Shown: positions 25,209-37,638 of the stretch, one piece after another
Layout of the letters: each line of letters begins with the position of its first letter
Numbering within the stretch: position 1 is the stretch's first letter
Assembly (NCBI GenBank): GCA_013398615.1
Contig: VZSR01001685.1
Span: forward strand, 47,179,657 to 47,243,656
Direction of reading: 5' to 3'
Source: Brachypodius melanocephalos
Taxonomy: Eukaryota > Chordata > Aves > Passeriformes > Pycnonotidae
DNA length: 64,000 nt
Program-made: the position numbers and the translations under genes
Notes under the pieces: model-generated
Databases searched by the model: none
What the model was told of the DNA's origin: nothing
The model's input: only the letters and a program-made list of their open reading frames with translations

Positions 25209-25315
25209 ATTTGCACTGACTAGATAGCAGGGGGTCCCACTCTGCCCCAGAGACATGCTTGCGACTTTCACCGACTTTAATAGGATTTGCATGAACATAC
25301 ACGGAGTCAGGTCCT
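25209..25315 (-). mobile_element. Possible old palindromic MITE remnant
   Basis: Read on the minus strand, GCAAATCCTATTAAAGTCGG (25271-25290) followed by TGAAAGTCGCAAGCATGTCT and GGGGCAGAGTGGGACCC resembles a common turtle and crocodile MITE. That element has the form CAAATCCCATTGAAGTCAATGGGAGTTT, then CAG-ATTTGGCCC. The outer parts are degraded and no clean terminal repeats remain. Confidence 0.4.
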
Positions 25316-27079
25316 CAGCAGAATTCAGAAGAGCTGCCTAGAAATTTCAAAGTCACCAAGGATTTTAAACAGCCAGTTTTTCTTTCCTTTAATGGGAACA
25401 AAATATTCAAAGCTCAGGTAACCATTAAAAACCATGGAGTTCATAATAATGAATTAAGTTTAGTCTTACTGTCTCATACAACCTACTGCCTGCAATCACC
25501 CTGATCAAGAAACAAAATTAAATGGGGGTAGAAATTGGTCTTTCACTTATAGAGATTTTATTTGAAGTGAATTGCAAAATGTTCATAGGTTTGGTTACTG
25601 CAAGTGTGAATTACTTCTACAAATATTTTGACAGACCTGCAGAGTCATTCCTTGCCACCACTGTTTGTAGAAAATGATTTATGTGTGCTACTGATAACTC
25701 CTATTTCAGATTAAAACTGAACTACTTTAGATTAAAAGTGTAGGAGAATACTAAACTGTGCAGGAAACATGTGAGGATATTATATATATGTATGGCATTC
25801 TGCCTCTGATTTCTTTTATCTACTTGAGGCATAATCAGCAGTTATTAAAGTTATTTTAATACACAGTGGAACTGACAAAGGCATCTAAACAGTGGGATAT
25901 TCAATTCCCATAACTTTCAGAGAATATATGTGCTAAGAATACACTCAAGGAATGGGCTGGGATTTGAGAGTATTTTAGGCCCCAATTCATCCCAGAAAGA
26001 GGAAGGCACTTACATGTTTTTTAAAAGTCCATTTCTCAAAGATAGCACTTGGTATCTCTGGTGCCTCGATTCTGGTTCGTCTGTCCCTCTAGAACAGCGT
26101 GGTGCTTCTGATGGAGCTGATACAGGCAGTGCAAAAGAACATGATTAAGTGTTTGTTTTTTAAATATTAACCAAGTCTTCACTGTTCCAATTAAAATTTA
26201 TCAAATTAAGCAAATTACTTGGGGATTGGAAAGGAAAAAAACCCCTTTACTTAATTATTTAGACAATATTTACTGGGTATGAGTATATTATTAACACAGC
26301 AAAGGAGGCTATTAATTATTATTCACAACATTTCTAATAAAAAAAAGATGACATCTGCTATTTCTGTGAGAGAAATATTGTCACTAACAATCCATTCTAA
26401 ATTGTAAATGTGATGTAATAAACTGGCTGTGTCATTTCTCTGTTCTGCACTGACATATGCTACATGAGGGAGCTGAGATTTTGGGGGCTGTGTCAAAAGG
26501 CTTTCTGTTGGTGACCTTTAATCAGCTAGTATCCAATTATGCAGAAGTCTAATGGCATATTTGTGTATCTGCAATGTATTTTCCACCAGACCAGTGTGCT
26601 TTGGTATCACCTTCCTTTTGCTCATGTTATTATAAGACAGGCAGCAAAACTAGAAATGAAAAATCAACCAGGGTGGTATTTTCTTAAGTGCAAAAAAAAA
26701 TTAATGTGCCATTTATTGCATATTTTACATGTACAATCTATTTATTGAGGCAGAGGAAGTGAGAGAAAAGATATTCTGAGGTAAAGACCATTGAACTGGT
26801 GTTGTTAAGGTCAGCCTTCAATTTTCTGCTTGATTTTAGATGCCCCCTGTGAACTTTGGTTAATCATCCGTGACCTGTGTCCCTGAAATCCACAGTGTGT
26901 CATGAAGAGAAAAGATGGATAAAAGAAACATTTTGAAACCTTTTAGGTTATCTGTCTATTCAGTGTAAGGATCACTTCTATCTAGAAGACTTCTTGCAAA
27001 TGTCTGTTAAATTAATTTTTTAATGTTGGATTTCTTGCTACAATTAAAATCCATATGTTTCATCCTGGCCTGAGCATAT
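25316..27079. other. Non-coding AT-rich DNA, nothing recognised
   Basis: Especially AT-rich at 26150-26420, with a short (TA)n at about 25780. No gene, RNA gene or repeat family was recognised. Confidence 0.65.
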
Positions 27080-28915
27080 AAGAAGAGCTTATTCCTTTTT
27101 TTCTCTCAAGCAATTCATGAATGTTTTCCTGTCTCCTCTCAGACTTGCCCTATTCCAAGGGAATTCCAGTTCTTTCCTCCTGGGTCACATTTTTCTGCAC
27201 ATTGCATTCTGGCTGCCTGGTCAGTCATTCCTGAGGCTTGCAGGGCTGAGTAGGGCAGGAGGATCTTTCAGATGACTTACAGATGGCATTTTTAATTGTA
27301 CACACCAGTGTCATATTTGCCTTTTCAAAAACGATGTAACATTGTCTATTTATATTGTTTGTGATTCCCTAATCACTTTATTTATCTCTACAACAGTTCT
27401 TTGTTCTGTATTTGAATCAATTATTCTCAGCTATATGAAAACATTTCATTTGTTCCTGTTGGATTTGGTCTCATTTTTCTGTGCCCCTTCCCTATTTTCC
27501 ACAATTTTTCTGATTCCTGTTCTATCATACTGTGTGTTTACAGACTGTCTGCCTGAGCTTGATTTTATCTGTAAATGCAATAAACACATTATTATCCCTT
27601 CTTCTTAATCATTCATAAAAATACTGAACTTTACCAGATGTAGGACAGAGCTCTGTGATTTCCACCTCGTACAATCCTTCCATTTTGACACCAAACCATT
27701 GATAAATTACTCTTAAAATTCAGATTTCCAGCTATCTTAGCATGTCTTTTCTCTGTGGTTTAGTCATGACCAAGTTTTCTTAGCTTACTTGTGAGAATAT
27801 TATGTGAAATGGTGTCAAAAGCCTCACTAAAGTCAAGATGCATGACATTTTCTTTTCCTTCTCTATCCACAAGGCTTGTTACTCTGTTGTAGAGTGGAAT
27901 TAGGTGGGTTTGACATGATTTCTTCTTGACAAATACGTGTTGGCTGCTACTTCTCTCCTTGTTACTACCTAGTTACTTAGAACTAGTTGGATTATTTGTT
28001 CCAGTACTTTTCCAGGAATCGAGTTAGACTGTCAGTCTGGTAATTCCCTCTCTCCTCCTTTATTCCTTCATACAGATAGGAGGTCTGCTGGCTCTTCTTC
28101 ACTTTTTCTGACCCTACAGATCTTGCATGAATTCTCTAAGAGATTTGCTAATGCCTGTGAGATTGTTTCTGCCTGTTGTTTAAGTTGAGTGTCTTGGCAT
28201 TAATGTCCTAATGCCCCACTGAACTGGCAATTGGAACCCTAAGAATTCTTTAATCTCATCTTCCCCTGTTGCAACCTGAGTTGTTTTTAAAAAACCCTTG
28301 GTTCTGTCAACTATCTAGTCATAGTTAACCTTCCAGTGAGGGCTGAATTAGAAAAGGTGCCAAACATTTAACTTTTCTGGGACTCATCTGGCAGGAATTT
28401 GTTCTCTCCTTTGAGCAGTAAGCCACTGTTTCCCCCCAGAGTTCTTTTTACTGCAAATGTGCTTACAGAAAGCTTTTTGCTTCCTTTGCAGATTTCCTCT
28501 CTTTTTTGTACCTTTGCCTTTCTGAATTTTCCCCCACATATTTATGTCATTCATTCACATTTGTCTTTACTATTTCAATGTAGTTTCACTTCCTGTACAT
28601 TTTATTTAGCTCCAGGTCATTGAAGAGCTCATGGTTTAGCCAAATTGTTTTCTGATTACACTTCCTATCCTTCGTTCATGTTGGCATGGCTTCTGATTGT
28701 GCTCTCACTGTCATTTCTTTAAAGAATTGCCAACTCTTCTGGACTCTTTTGTCACTTCAACTTGTTTCCGAGGAGATTTCACCCACCAATTTACAGTGTT
28801 TATTGAAGTCTATCCTCTTGAAATACATTGCTTTTAGTTTTCTCTTTTCACTCCTTCCTTTGCTAAAGATAGTGAATTAGTTTCATGGCAATTATAACTC
28901 AAGTTTCCTGATCTA
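27080..28915 (-). pseudogene. Decayed CR1/L3-type LINE ORF2 (reverse transcriptase)
   Basis: This is a 1.8-kb fossil of a LINE second reading frame read on the minus strand. In element order I can translate WLNHELFNDLELNKMYRK (28642-28589, linker after the endonuclease), RIDFNKHCKLVGEISSE just upstream of it (about 28816-28766), and VQKSWQFFKEMTVRAQSEA (28744-28688). The reverse-transcriptase palm-entry motif LDFSEAFDTISHNI follows near 27840-27793. Further on, a degraded catalytic-block neighbourhood (DKIKL near 27575) and the region before the 3' UTR (about 27090-27330) are still recognisable. The frame carries stops and shifts, for example TAA at 27762-27760, so no active enzyme is made. 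CR1/L3 enzymes reverse-transcribe their own RNA at a nicked target. Divergence is much greater than in the CR1 copies at 43 and 55 kb, so it is an early insertion. Plus-strand open frames here are antisense shadows. Confidence 0.85.
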
Positions 28916-31900
28916 TAAATCTGGATAACATCTGTTTGTCTCTATAGATGATAAAGCCCTATAGATTATAAATTTCTCTAGGGAAGAAAAAAATTCTTTT
29001 TTTCTATTTTTTAACTTTTTTTTTTTTTTTTTCCAAAATGCAACACAATGCAAGAGTATTCCAGTACCAGCTGATTTCTTTAGCTTTATCTCTGAAGATA
29101 GCATTGATAGCTCTCTGCTCTGGCATCCTGCTGCAGTATCTCAACATCTCCTTTCTTGTCAGGTTCCTAATTGGCTGCTGTTAATCAAGCTGAAGAGCAC
29201 ATGCAGTGGTACTGGCAATTACATCCAAATAACAATGTAAGTGCTGGTAGTGACAGAAGAAATAGCCATATTGAAATATTTTATGTATTTCAATATATAA
29301 ATGGGTCTGATGTGTCTTTTTCTGATTAGAACAAGACACAAGTGCACTGAGATGTGTGTGTGTATTCCTCCTAAATTTGTACTCAGGATATGATATGAAT
29401 GAATGTGGCTTTGCAGGTCAGAAAGCAGCCGTGGTAAAGTCCAGTCAGCTCCTCAGTGGGAACATCCAGGGGAAAATGTGGAGCCTACACATAATCCAGA
29501 GACCAGACACAGCATCATACTCTGCTGTTCAGGGAAGGGCTGATGTTCTATACAGGAATGTAAAGCATTTCCAGATACAGATATCTGATTGAAAGACTTC
29601 AATTAACTTCAACTGGAAAGAGCAATAAATGTAGGTCACTTGGTCATCTGCTGTGCATTCATCTATGGATTGTCTGGATGTGGACAAGAGTCAGAATTAT
29701 CCACAACGTCATTGTTTTACAGTCTTCCTGTGCAAAGCTCTTCCCTTGCTCTACAATATGCTGCACAGGGATGGAAAAAGTAGCAGGAGTGGTTAGTAGT
29801 CAACTCTGGTATCATGTCTGAGTAGTTGTGCAGTGAGAAAATGGGCTTATGATGCTGGCCAGAGAAAATGGTCAGTCAGACCTGCAATCCTCTACTCATT
29901 TACTTGTTTGAGTGCTGTTGGCACCATATCATGAATGGCAGCTGCTGAATCCAGCCACATGTGACTCATTTGCAGCTAACTAGAGTTTGCTCAATATTAC
30001 TTGACAAATTAGGCTTCTACTGGGAAGTGTCTTACCCGTTTATTAGTGAAAGCCTCTCAGGTTCATGATAATATTTCAGGAGTTAAAGAAAGACAAAAGG
30101 GAGATATGGGCTGAAGGATGACCTTGCCGTGAAAAATCGTTTGTCCAGTATATGTTCTTTAGGGGTGTGGCTGGTCAGGACTCAGATTTCAAATCCTAGC
30201 TACTCTGAATTTAATCTTTCCGCCTTTTTACTTAAAACTGTTTCCCTTTGAGTAAAACCGCTATTTATTAGATTAAGGATCTTGGCTAAGGTTTTCCTTA
30301 TTCATGGTTGTACTAGAGCCCCTGGATTATGGAGACAATCCACTACTAAGACAGGTTATATCCTTTTCTCCTCTGTGCCAGCATTTGTATCATCTCTGTG
30401 CTGGACAATCCCACTGTTCCATGAAGGGAAATCATGGGACAAAGCTAGAAACCTGATTTAATTATTGCAATTGCATTACTGCAGTTAATAATTGAATGAA
30501 TTCTTACACTTTCAACAGAGAAGTTTGATCCAAGCTCATCCAGAAGTGTTTTATAATGAGTAAAAATTGTGTTAAAATTCTTGTTTCTGCTTATAGTCAT
30601 GTCTGAGGGTGGTTCCTTGGGATTTACATATAGTACCCTTAAAAGGGCTTTATTTCATCTGAACTAAAAGTTTGGAGAGAGAAAAAGATAAAGAATTAAA
30701 ATTACTAATATTTTTGCAGAAAACTTATTTCCTCCATGGTCTACAACAGACATCTTGAGAAATTCACACAGGAATTTACACTTGTAAACAGAGAAAAATG
30801 TTTTATCATCTGAATGCAATAGTAGCTCAGATGCCAGGATTAGGAGATTTCTATTTCAGAAACTGCAGGATTATTAGTCTGTGGATTATAGCTAAAATAC
30901 TTAGTGGAATAGTGAGCCAGACACAATGTGTATGAATAGCTTTTCACTGCCTTGCTCCAAAGTCTTGAGTATTATAAAAGCCACAATGTGACTCCAATAC
31001 AAATGTTTCTATTTAGCAACTGCTATTGAGGGATCATAAGAAAAACTCTGCTGTGCTCCCAGCAGTGTCTGATTCCAGTTTATGATGTCATTCATTTAAA
31101 TACAATCTGAGGTATTTTGTGCAACCATTGCATGTCAGAAAGTGATCACTTCTGTTGGCAGCAGCAAAATATGCATTTATCCCTCGTAATTACTATAAGC
31201 AACACAAGAAGAGGCGACTTAAGGAGTAGGATTTGGCAACAATGATTGTCAGAATAAATGTTAAACATGTATATTTTACTCATATCTCATACCTATTCTA
31301 ATTCTGTCATCTGGATGGACTAAGTCATGTACATTCTGAAACCACACAGCATTGAGGCTTCTCTTTCTGTATAGATGTATCAGTGATGACTCTGATGATT
31401 TTCACCTTTTAGAGGATTTAAGTTTAAACACAGGCAAGGTAGTACCAGTTGTCTTGCTCAAGAGTGAAGATGAAAGTGTATGCCATTACATTCTGCAAAG
31501 TGGGACAGATTCTGATATTTGAGTATTAGAAACTGAGATGAGAAAACAGCAGAAATATGTCTGAGGTGGTGAGATCTGGTCACCTTTTGTTTTGGAGAAC
31601 AGAATAAAATCAACATTTTCTCTAGAGGTAACTCCTGTACAAATTTCAACTGTATTGAGATGGGTTAAAAAAATACCAAATTAATTTTTTTAGGTTTTGG
31701 TGATGAGATTTCCTGCAGTACTTCAGTTGTCCTGGAACTAAATTATTTGGCAAAGGTGAAGCTTAAAATTGATGTAATGCCACAGGTACACATTCCTCTA
31801 ACAGTCAGTATTTACCTGCAACTTGATCCCTGAAGTTGCTGTTCTAACTTTTTGTTTGTTTGTTTTTAAATAGTCTTAGAACATGTAAGTTCCAGAATAA

Positions 31901-32579
31901 GTTTCCTAATATTTTGAACCCTAAAGTGCTTCAGTAAAAAGACAGAATCATTTAAAATACATGATTTTACCTTGGCCACTATATTCCTTTTTTATGCAAT
32001 CCTCTTCAGTAGCTGGAAGTTTACGTTGCTTGCAGGTAGATGAAAACAAACAGGTATGTAGTAAACTATTTTTGTGAGGATGATTTAAAGGACTTCTGAA
32101 ATGTGCTCTGTTGCTGCTTCAGATCAGTTCCTACATTTGCAATGAAAATGCTAAAGAGACTTTCAAACTTTCTATGACTCCTTTCATAACTTCAGTTTTT
32201 TGACCAATTCTCTTCTGACTTGACATTTAGTTTCATACGGCTGGTTATTATTTATTTTCAAAGCAGGTACGAATAAATTCTTATTACTCTTTTACTACAC
32301 AATTTTTTAAACATGTTTTTTTCCACTGAAAACTCAAAATCCTCTGAGGAGGGCCCAGATTATGGCAATGCATACATAACATTCCCTCTTTTTCCTCTTG
32401 TGAAGCTGATATCACCATAACCACGCTGAGGAGAACCTCTGTCTCATTTAACTACAACTGTCCCAACATGCAGGTGTATTATATCATTATATTATTAGCT
32501 CCACGGGAACCACTGAGAGGACATAAATCTGCTGCATGAATATCAAATGGGCTTCAGCTGAAACTTATGTTTATGCAGA
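28916..32579. other. Non-coding AT-rich DNA, nothing recognised
   Basis: Contains a T17 run at 29016-29032. The first 250 bp may be the more decayed upstream part of the adjacent LINE. Otherwise no gene, RNA gene or repeat is recognised. Confidence 0.6.
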
Positions 32580-32720
32580 ATAAATGACTTGTATTTACAG
32601 ATGCGTCTCATGCAATTATGTGTATCAGGCTGGTGAAATGTGGCTGATGTTGGAAGCCTTGGTGACGTAACCAGTATGAGGTCAGTAAAAATGCATGCGG
32701 TTTATATGCAATCAGAGGCC
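32580..32720. promoter_or_regulatory. Possible regulatory element with CRE-like site
   Basis: In AT-rich surroundings this segment keeps two CpGs in transcription-factor-like contexts: TGACGTAA (32663-32670, CRE/ATF-like) and ATGCATGCGG (32691-32700). A nuclear-receptor half-site AGGTCA lies between them (32679-32684). Motif clustering alone is weak evidence; conservation would be needed. Confidence 0.15.
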
Positions 32721-35700
32721 TCCTACACAAGTGCAAACAGGTGGGAGTTATTTTTATTATAGTTTTGATCAGCTTTGGATGGAGTAAACATGCTAGATTT
32801 TAAATAACTCTGTTGATCTATGTGCTATGAGCTTGACTGTGACTATTGCTGGTCATTTTAGTGGAACAGCTACATAAATTAAATGAGTAAATACTCTGGG
32901 GCAGGATTTGTTTATGTGGGTATGTGTTTTGGGAACACAGGCATCTACAACTGAACAGCTCACCTCAGTGTCTCTTTGTAGCTAGAGGAGAGCCTGAGTC
33001 AGCCATGGAGTACTGCGTTTGTTTTAGCAAACAATGTGTGTATCATTTCAACAATGTGTCATTTCTATGCAGTGTGAAGTATTTCTCCCTGAGACCACAG
33101 GCTCTGCTGGTTTGGTCTCCACTGGCTACAGGAGGCACCCAGATAGCTGCCTCAAATATGATATTTACACTATGGGGACCTTGGGAGCAATATCCCAGGC
33201 CTTGGACGGTTAAATCTAATTTCAGGCCAATTTTATTTTTTGTGGAAGACTTAAGCCAGCTCACTGTGAATTTAAGTAGCTATGGATGAATTTGGCTACT
33301 CACTTTATGATTTGAAAACCAAAAAAATTCCAGGGGTCAGAGGAAACCAGGGGTAAGGTGGCAAATTGTACTAAATGAAGAGTGGTCATGGGGTCCCTTT
33401 CATTGGACAGCAGGGACAGTGTCTGGTTTTGGTGCTGATAGTAGGCTGGCATGTCACATGGATGTGCCTGTATGGATTGCTGACCCTCATTTTGCTGTTC
33501 TGAAAAATGTGACCTTCACTTCAATGGCTACAGACAACCAGGAATGACTACTGATACTACCTGATCTCTTGCCACTGTTGATGTCCACAAGGATTTTTTT
33601 GATCAAAAATGGCAATTATGCTGGAAACTGCTTTTGTGGGTTTTGTGGGTTCTGAGATGCGGAATTATTTCAACAGATACTTATCTGGCTGTTTTGCTCA
33701 GTTGAAACCATGGCAGAGGGAGACAATTCTATTTAAAGAGCAGAGTTGGCTCCAGATTCTCTTCTTTTTGTTGACTAATCAGTGCCAAGCCACAGAGCAA
33801 GCAGAGTGTGAGACTGAGACCATTCCTTACCTAACTCTCTTCCTAACCATGAGTGAAAGAAAAGAGCTGAATATATCCTTGGTGAGAAAGACATAGAGGA
33901 TTTTGGTGGTTTTCCTATGGATCTGTAATACAGGTATGTTTTTGTGGTGTATATTAGAGAGTTAAGCAACTCTTGTGAGAGGCCTAGGCTAAACAAAGAG
34001 CAAAGAACCCTCTTGTTAAGTGCTTATTGTGAAAGAAATGGCAGAGAGGAAAACTATGCATGAATAAATGTGATTTCAGCACTGGGTTCAGAATGCTAAG
34101 CACCTGGGTTATGGAGGCAGACTCATATCAGATTGACCAGGAAAGATACTCTTGGATGTGATAGAACCAAAGCCTGACTGCTTGTCATGGAGGCTGGTGA
34201 GATGCAAGGGTTGATGTCCAGTATTTCTTAAACTCTCAACCTTCCACTGCTGCAGCATGGGTCAGCTATATCAAGCTTTAGTTCAGCACCGAGTTCTCCT
34301 CTATTTCCAAGCATGAGTGTGTGTTTCCATCTGGCTTCACCCAGCTGCTTCTCTCTGTACTGAAATGCACAGAAAGTTCTAGACCGGAGATGAGAGCCAG
34401 GTTCTGCCACCTCTGCCTGCCCTGCAAGGTGGTTGGATCAGCCTGCCCAAGAGTTACATTACACTGGGCTTATCACATCAGAGTGGCAGAGGGACTGGTA
34501 AGGGTTGCATCTCTTCTCTCTGATCTGCTCCTGAGTAGCTCCTATTGACATGTTATAGACTAACCCAAGATGAACTGTCAGTGTTGCCATATTTCTTACC
34601 ATAAGGTGGATACTACCTTTGTGTGGGGAAACATCTGTGCACCACTTCATACTAAGCTGATATTGGGGCAGTTACCTGGTCTGAGCTCCTTTTGCTGAAA
34701 GAGATTTTCCCTAAGCACAGATGAAGCTCTAATTGAGTCCCCATCACCCTCTCTATAGAAGCTGCCCTGGTTTTGGATATGAGCCTCAAGCTGCCTAGAC
34801 TGTTTAACCCAAACAAGACCCAGTTGGGCACTGTGTTCAGCGACCTGGTGTGCATCTAAAACTGAAATCTGGGAGTGAAGGGCTTTGTTCCAGCAACACC
34901 CAGTCCTTCACTGTTCACAGTCACACCAAGGATGAGATGGTGGCTTATTCATCCGAGAAACAAGCCCTCTGCTTCTCTTCACTCTTCTGGATTTCCCCCC
35001 ACCTTGTTTGCATAGTTTTCTTGCTTGGAATAATGAACTGAAGTAGGTTTCTCAGTGTATGGTTTATCTGGTTATTAATGATGTGGAGCAATTCAGGACC
35101 CTTAGGACTTCTATGTTGTTGCTTTAATAAACATATTTCAAGTTGATGAGGCCACTGGCACACTTTCTATGCTTTTATGGTACAGTGGTCTCAAAGTAGC
35201 GTGGTGCATTTTATTTATTAGCCAGCCCATTAATCACACAGGTATCACTTGGCTTCAGAGAAATTTTTAATTAGTGATATTTAAGGTTGAGAGAAAGTGC
35301 TTCTGTGACAGACAATGAGAATAAGCAGAAGCAGGAGGCAGGCTATCTTTGTGACTCTGTGATTAATACAGGATTTAAATAAAATATTCATGAAAGGAAA
35401 TTGAAGTTATAGCCAAATCCAAATGTTGAACCTCCTTTAAACCTCAAATATATAAATTCCTTGGAGATTCATTCTTTGTATTCATTAGTGGAGAGTGAAT
35501 CTGATGAACATGAGAGAAAAGGGAATTTGTTCCCTAATGTAATAATTTTGCAATATTTTAAAATGTTTTTTTAAAATGAACCATAATTTAGTGACATTTT
35601 AAAAATCTACATCCTTATTTGAAATGGCTCACAAGTCACTGAAACAGGTACAAAGGAGATATTAGGGGTGGAACTTGGGCCATCCCTGACAGAACACTGA

Positions 35701-36900
35701 TGTGTGTGAGACAGAAAGGAAAGATTGTGTGGATGGCAACTATGTCCTTCTGGCGGTGTTGATTTAGTGGTTGCTAACACTTAAAGCCTGCATTGTCACA
35801 TGAAAAACGAATGGTACTGGCTGTGCAAACATCTCCCTTGTTAGATAATTAATCAGGTGTACTTTGTTTTGATATAGCACCTCTCTGCTGTGCTCATAGC
35901 CATCTCTTGAAACCACCCTGTAAAATGGATTGTTAAAGAGGACAAAAGAAAAAAAAAAAAGCCAAACAAACCCTGTAGGAAATATTGCATGTGTCTCTGT
36001 CTGCACAACTGGAAAATGAAACATTAAATTCTTCTACTTGCACAAAGCAAATGTTTCAGTCTTGGCTGCCCACATTTAGCAATTTAAATGTGTAGGGAAA
36101 TTAAATTTTCTAAGCTGTTGGGCTACTTCAGCTCCATTTCTCTGTTCTCCTTACCCTTCTTCTATGCAGCATCCGTTCTCCCTCAACACAGAGCATAGGG
36201 AAGTCCTTTGGCCTTCAGGTGCTACAAACTTCATAGGTCTTTGGTCTGGATCCCTGCTCTGGAAAGGAAAACTGAAAATTGCTGGCTTATTAATTGAGCT
36301 TGTTGGAAGGGAAGGAACAGGAGTGATGCTGTTGATGAGTCCTGCTGCTTCTGACTAGAGGCAGAAAGAGATCAGGAGTCTCCGAGGCTGCCATGAGCAG
36401 GTGAGTGACAAGGGGAAGCAACAGCCAAGAAAGTGCCATCAGGGTCCCACCTACAATGGCTCTGGGATCAAGAAAAAAAGTTGGGTCACATCCCTTTTCT
36501 GCTGGCTTGAGGGGGAACAGGAAAAGCTACTGGTGTTACACTGGTGGTCTTATTGGGAAACTGTGGTCCACATACTTGTCAGCTTTCTCAGCTTTGAGAG
36601 AACCTATATAAGATTTCTGTATGAGAAAAAACCTGGGATTTTTCTATATTCTCATCAGGAGATGTCCAGGCAGGTGGAGGGAGCTCATAGAGGCTTATAA
36701 ATCACTTAAACCCCTTCAAATATAGGCCAGATTGTATACACACACAGAATTACACTAAAGCAGCTCAGGATTCTGGGTAAGTCTACAGCTGGCTCCTTCT
36801 TGTTCAAGCCCAGATGTTTCTTATGCACTCTACCTTGCCTTGTGTGAAAGTGGGTCTAATTGTCCTCCCTAAGCCACTGAGACCTTTTCCCATTCTATTT
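32721..36900. other. Non-coding DNA, nothing recognised
   Basis: Open frames of up to 121 codons (32924-33289, plus) have no recognisable domain and overlap frames on the opposite strand. No repeat family was confidently recognised. A short GGCCAGATTGTATACACAC stretch (about 36725) weakly recalls sauropsid MITE ends. Confidence 0.6.
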
Positions 36901-37022
36901 TGTCTGCCAAGGTAAGGACTTCCTTTAGTGATAAAAGATTTCAGCCTTTTCCTTCCCTTTACCTTCTTATGTGCACACACGCAGAAACACAAAGTGCTTT
37001 TGTATTTTTGTTGCTCACAAGA

Positions 37023-37200
37023 TCAACAGGTTGCAGAATTAAAAGCAGACGTTCACACCTCCCAGGAGCCCAATTTTAGATGCCTCCTTATCTTTGCAGG
37101 CATAATTTTTTCAATTACAGTTTCATTAATTTTCTTTGTGACTATAATGACTACAAATAAATGATGGAGAGGTTTTCATTAGGCAAAAAAAAAAAAAAAA
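37023..37200 (+). pseudogene. Possible retrocopy end or terminal exon with hydrophobic tail
   Basis: A plus-strand frame ends at TGA 37162-37164. It encodes a hydrophilic stretch (QQVAELKADVHTSQEPNFR) followed by about 23 strongly hydrophobic residues (CLLIFAGIIFSITVSLIFFV...) and TTNK, like a tail-anchored membrane segment. The polyadenylation signal AATAAA (37156-37161) overlaps the stop, and a pure A16 run (37185-37200) begins 23 bases later, the spacing of a genuine 3' end. Together these suggest either a retrotransposed mRNA end or a chance combination, since T-rich DNA readily encodes hydrophobic residues. I do not recognise the protein. The frame is open from about 36916, but no convincing start or splice acceptor was identified. 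Confidence 0.2.
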
Positions 37201-37373
37201 GCTGAGATTCTGAATTTATTGCTTGACACCAGGAGTCATGTTTGATGTTTTCTGGCTTTAGTCCAATTGCCTTTGAATAGGATGAGCATGGGGTGTACTG
37301 TTGTTTGAGAGCACAGACCTTCTGTACAACCAAAAAATACAGATAATTGTAGCCCTGGTCTGTAGCTTGAGAC

Positions 37374-37638
37374 ATGTTTTGGACTTTGAAATTCCTTTCC
37401 CAGGGAATTTCTGTAAACAGGACAGATGTTTACACCTACGGTACATTCTTTCCCAAAGGAGGGACCTTCCTTGATGTCCTTCTGGTTTGACCAATGTGAT
37501 TGAAAGGATTTGCCTTTGTTTCACCAACCAATTGGTCTGTGTAAAATAGTATAAAAGGGAGACTCTCTTGGAAATAAATTGGAGTCAGATAATTCAGTCT
37601 TCTGAAGTTCATGTTGTTTGTGTTGTCAAAGAGCGACA
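37374..37638 (+). mobile_element. Probable solo LTR (ERV-like promoter unit)
   Basis: Within 110 bp, in the order of a retroviral U3-R-U5, are a CCAAT/ATTGG box (37528-37535), TATAAAAGG (37550-37558), the polyadenylation signal AATAAA (37573-37578) and a U5-like T/G-rich stretch ending GCGACA at 37638. Such tight spacing of TATA and AATAAA is typical of compact LTRs and unusual for cellular promoters. The 5' boundary is uncertain (TG at about 37374 or 37411), and no target duplication or second LTR was found, so if real it is a solo or fragmentary copy. An alternative is a cellular promoter, since CAG-GTAATA at 37637-37644 would serve as a splice donor. No viral coding sequence is visible nearby. 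Confidence 0.45.
37550..37558 (+). promoter_or_regulatory. TATA box with upstream CCAAT box
   Basis: TATAAAAGG fits the TATA consensus well. CCAAT lies about 20 bp upstream, closer than the usual 40-60 bp between these boxes. A start site would be expected near 37580. Confidence 0.45.

Noticed and set aside
27342..28880. Several hydrophobic plus-strand frames
   Set aside because: They are the antisense of the decayed LINE ORF2 whose minus-strand motifs are readable.
36725..36775. GGCCAGATTGTATACACAC as a MITE end
   Set aside because: Only a few matching words, with no inverted partner.
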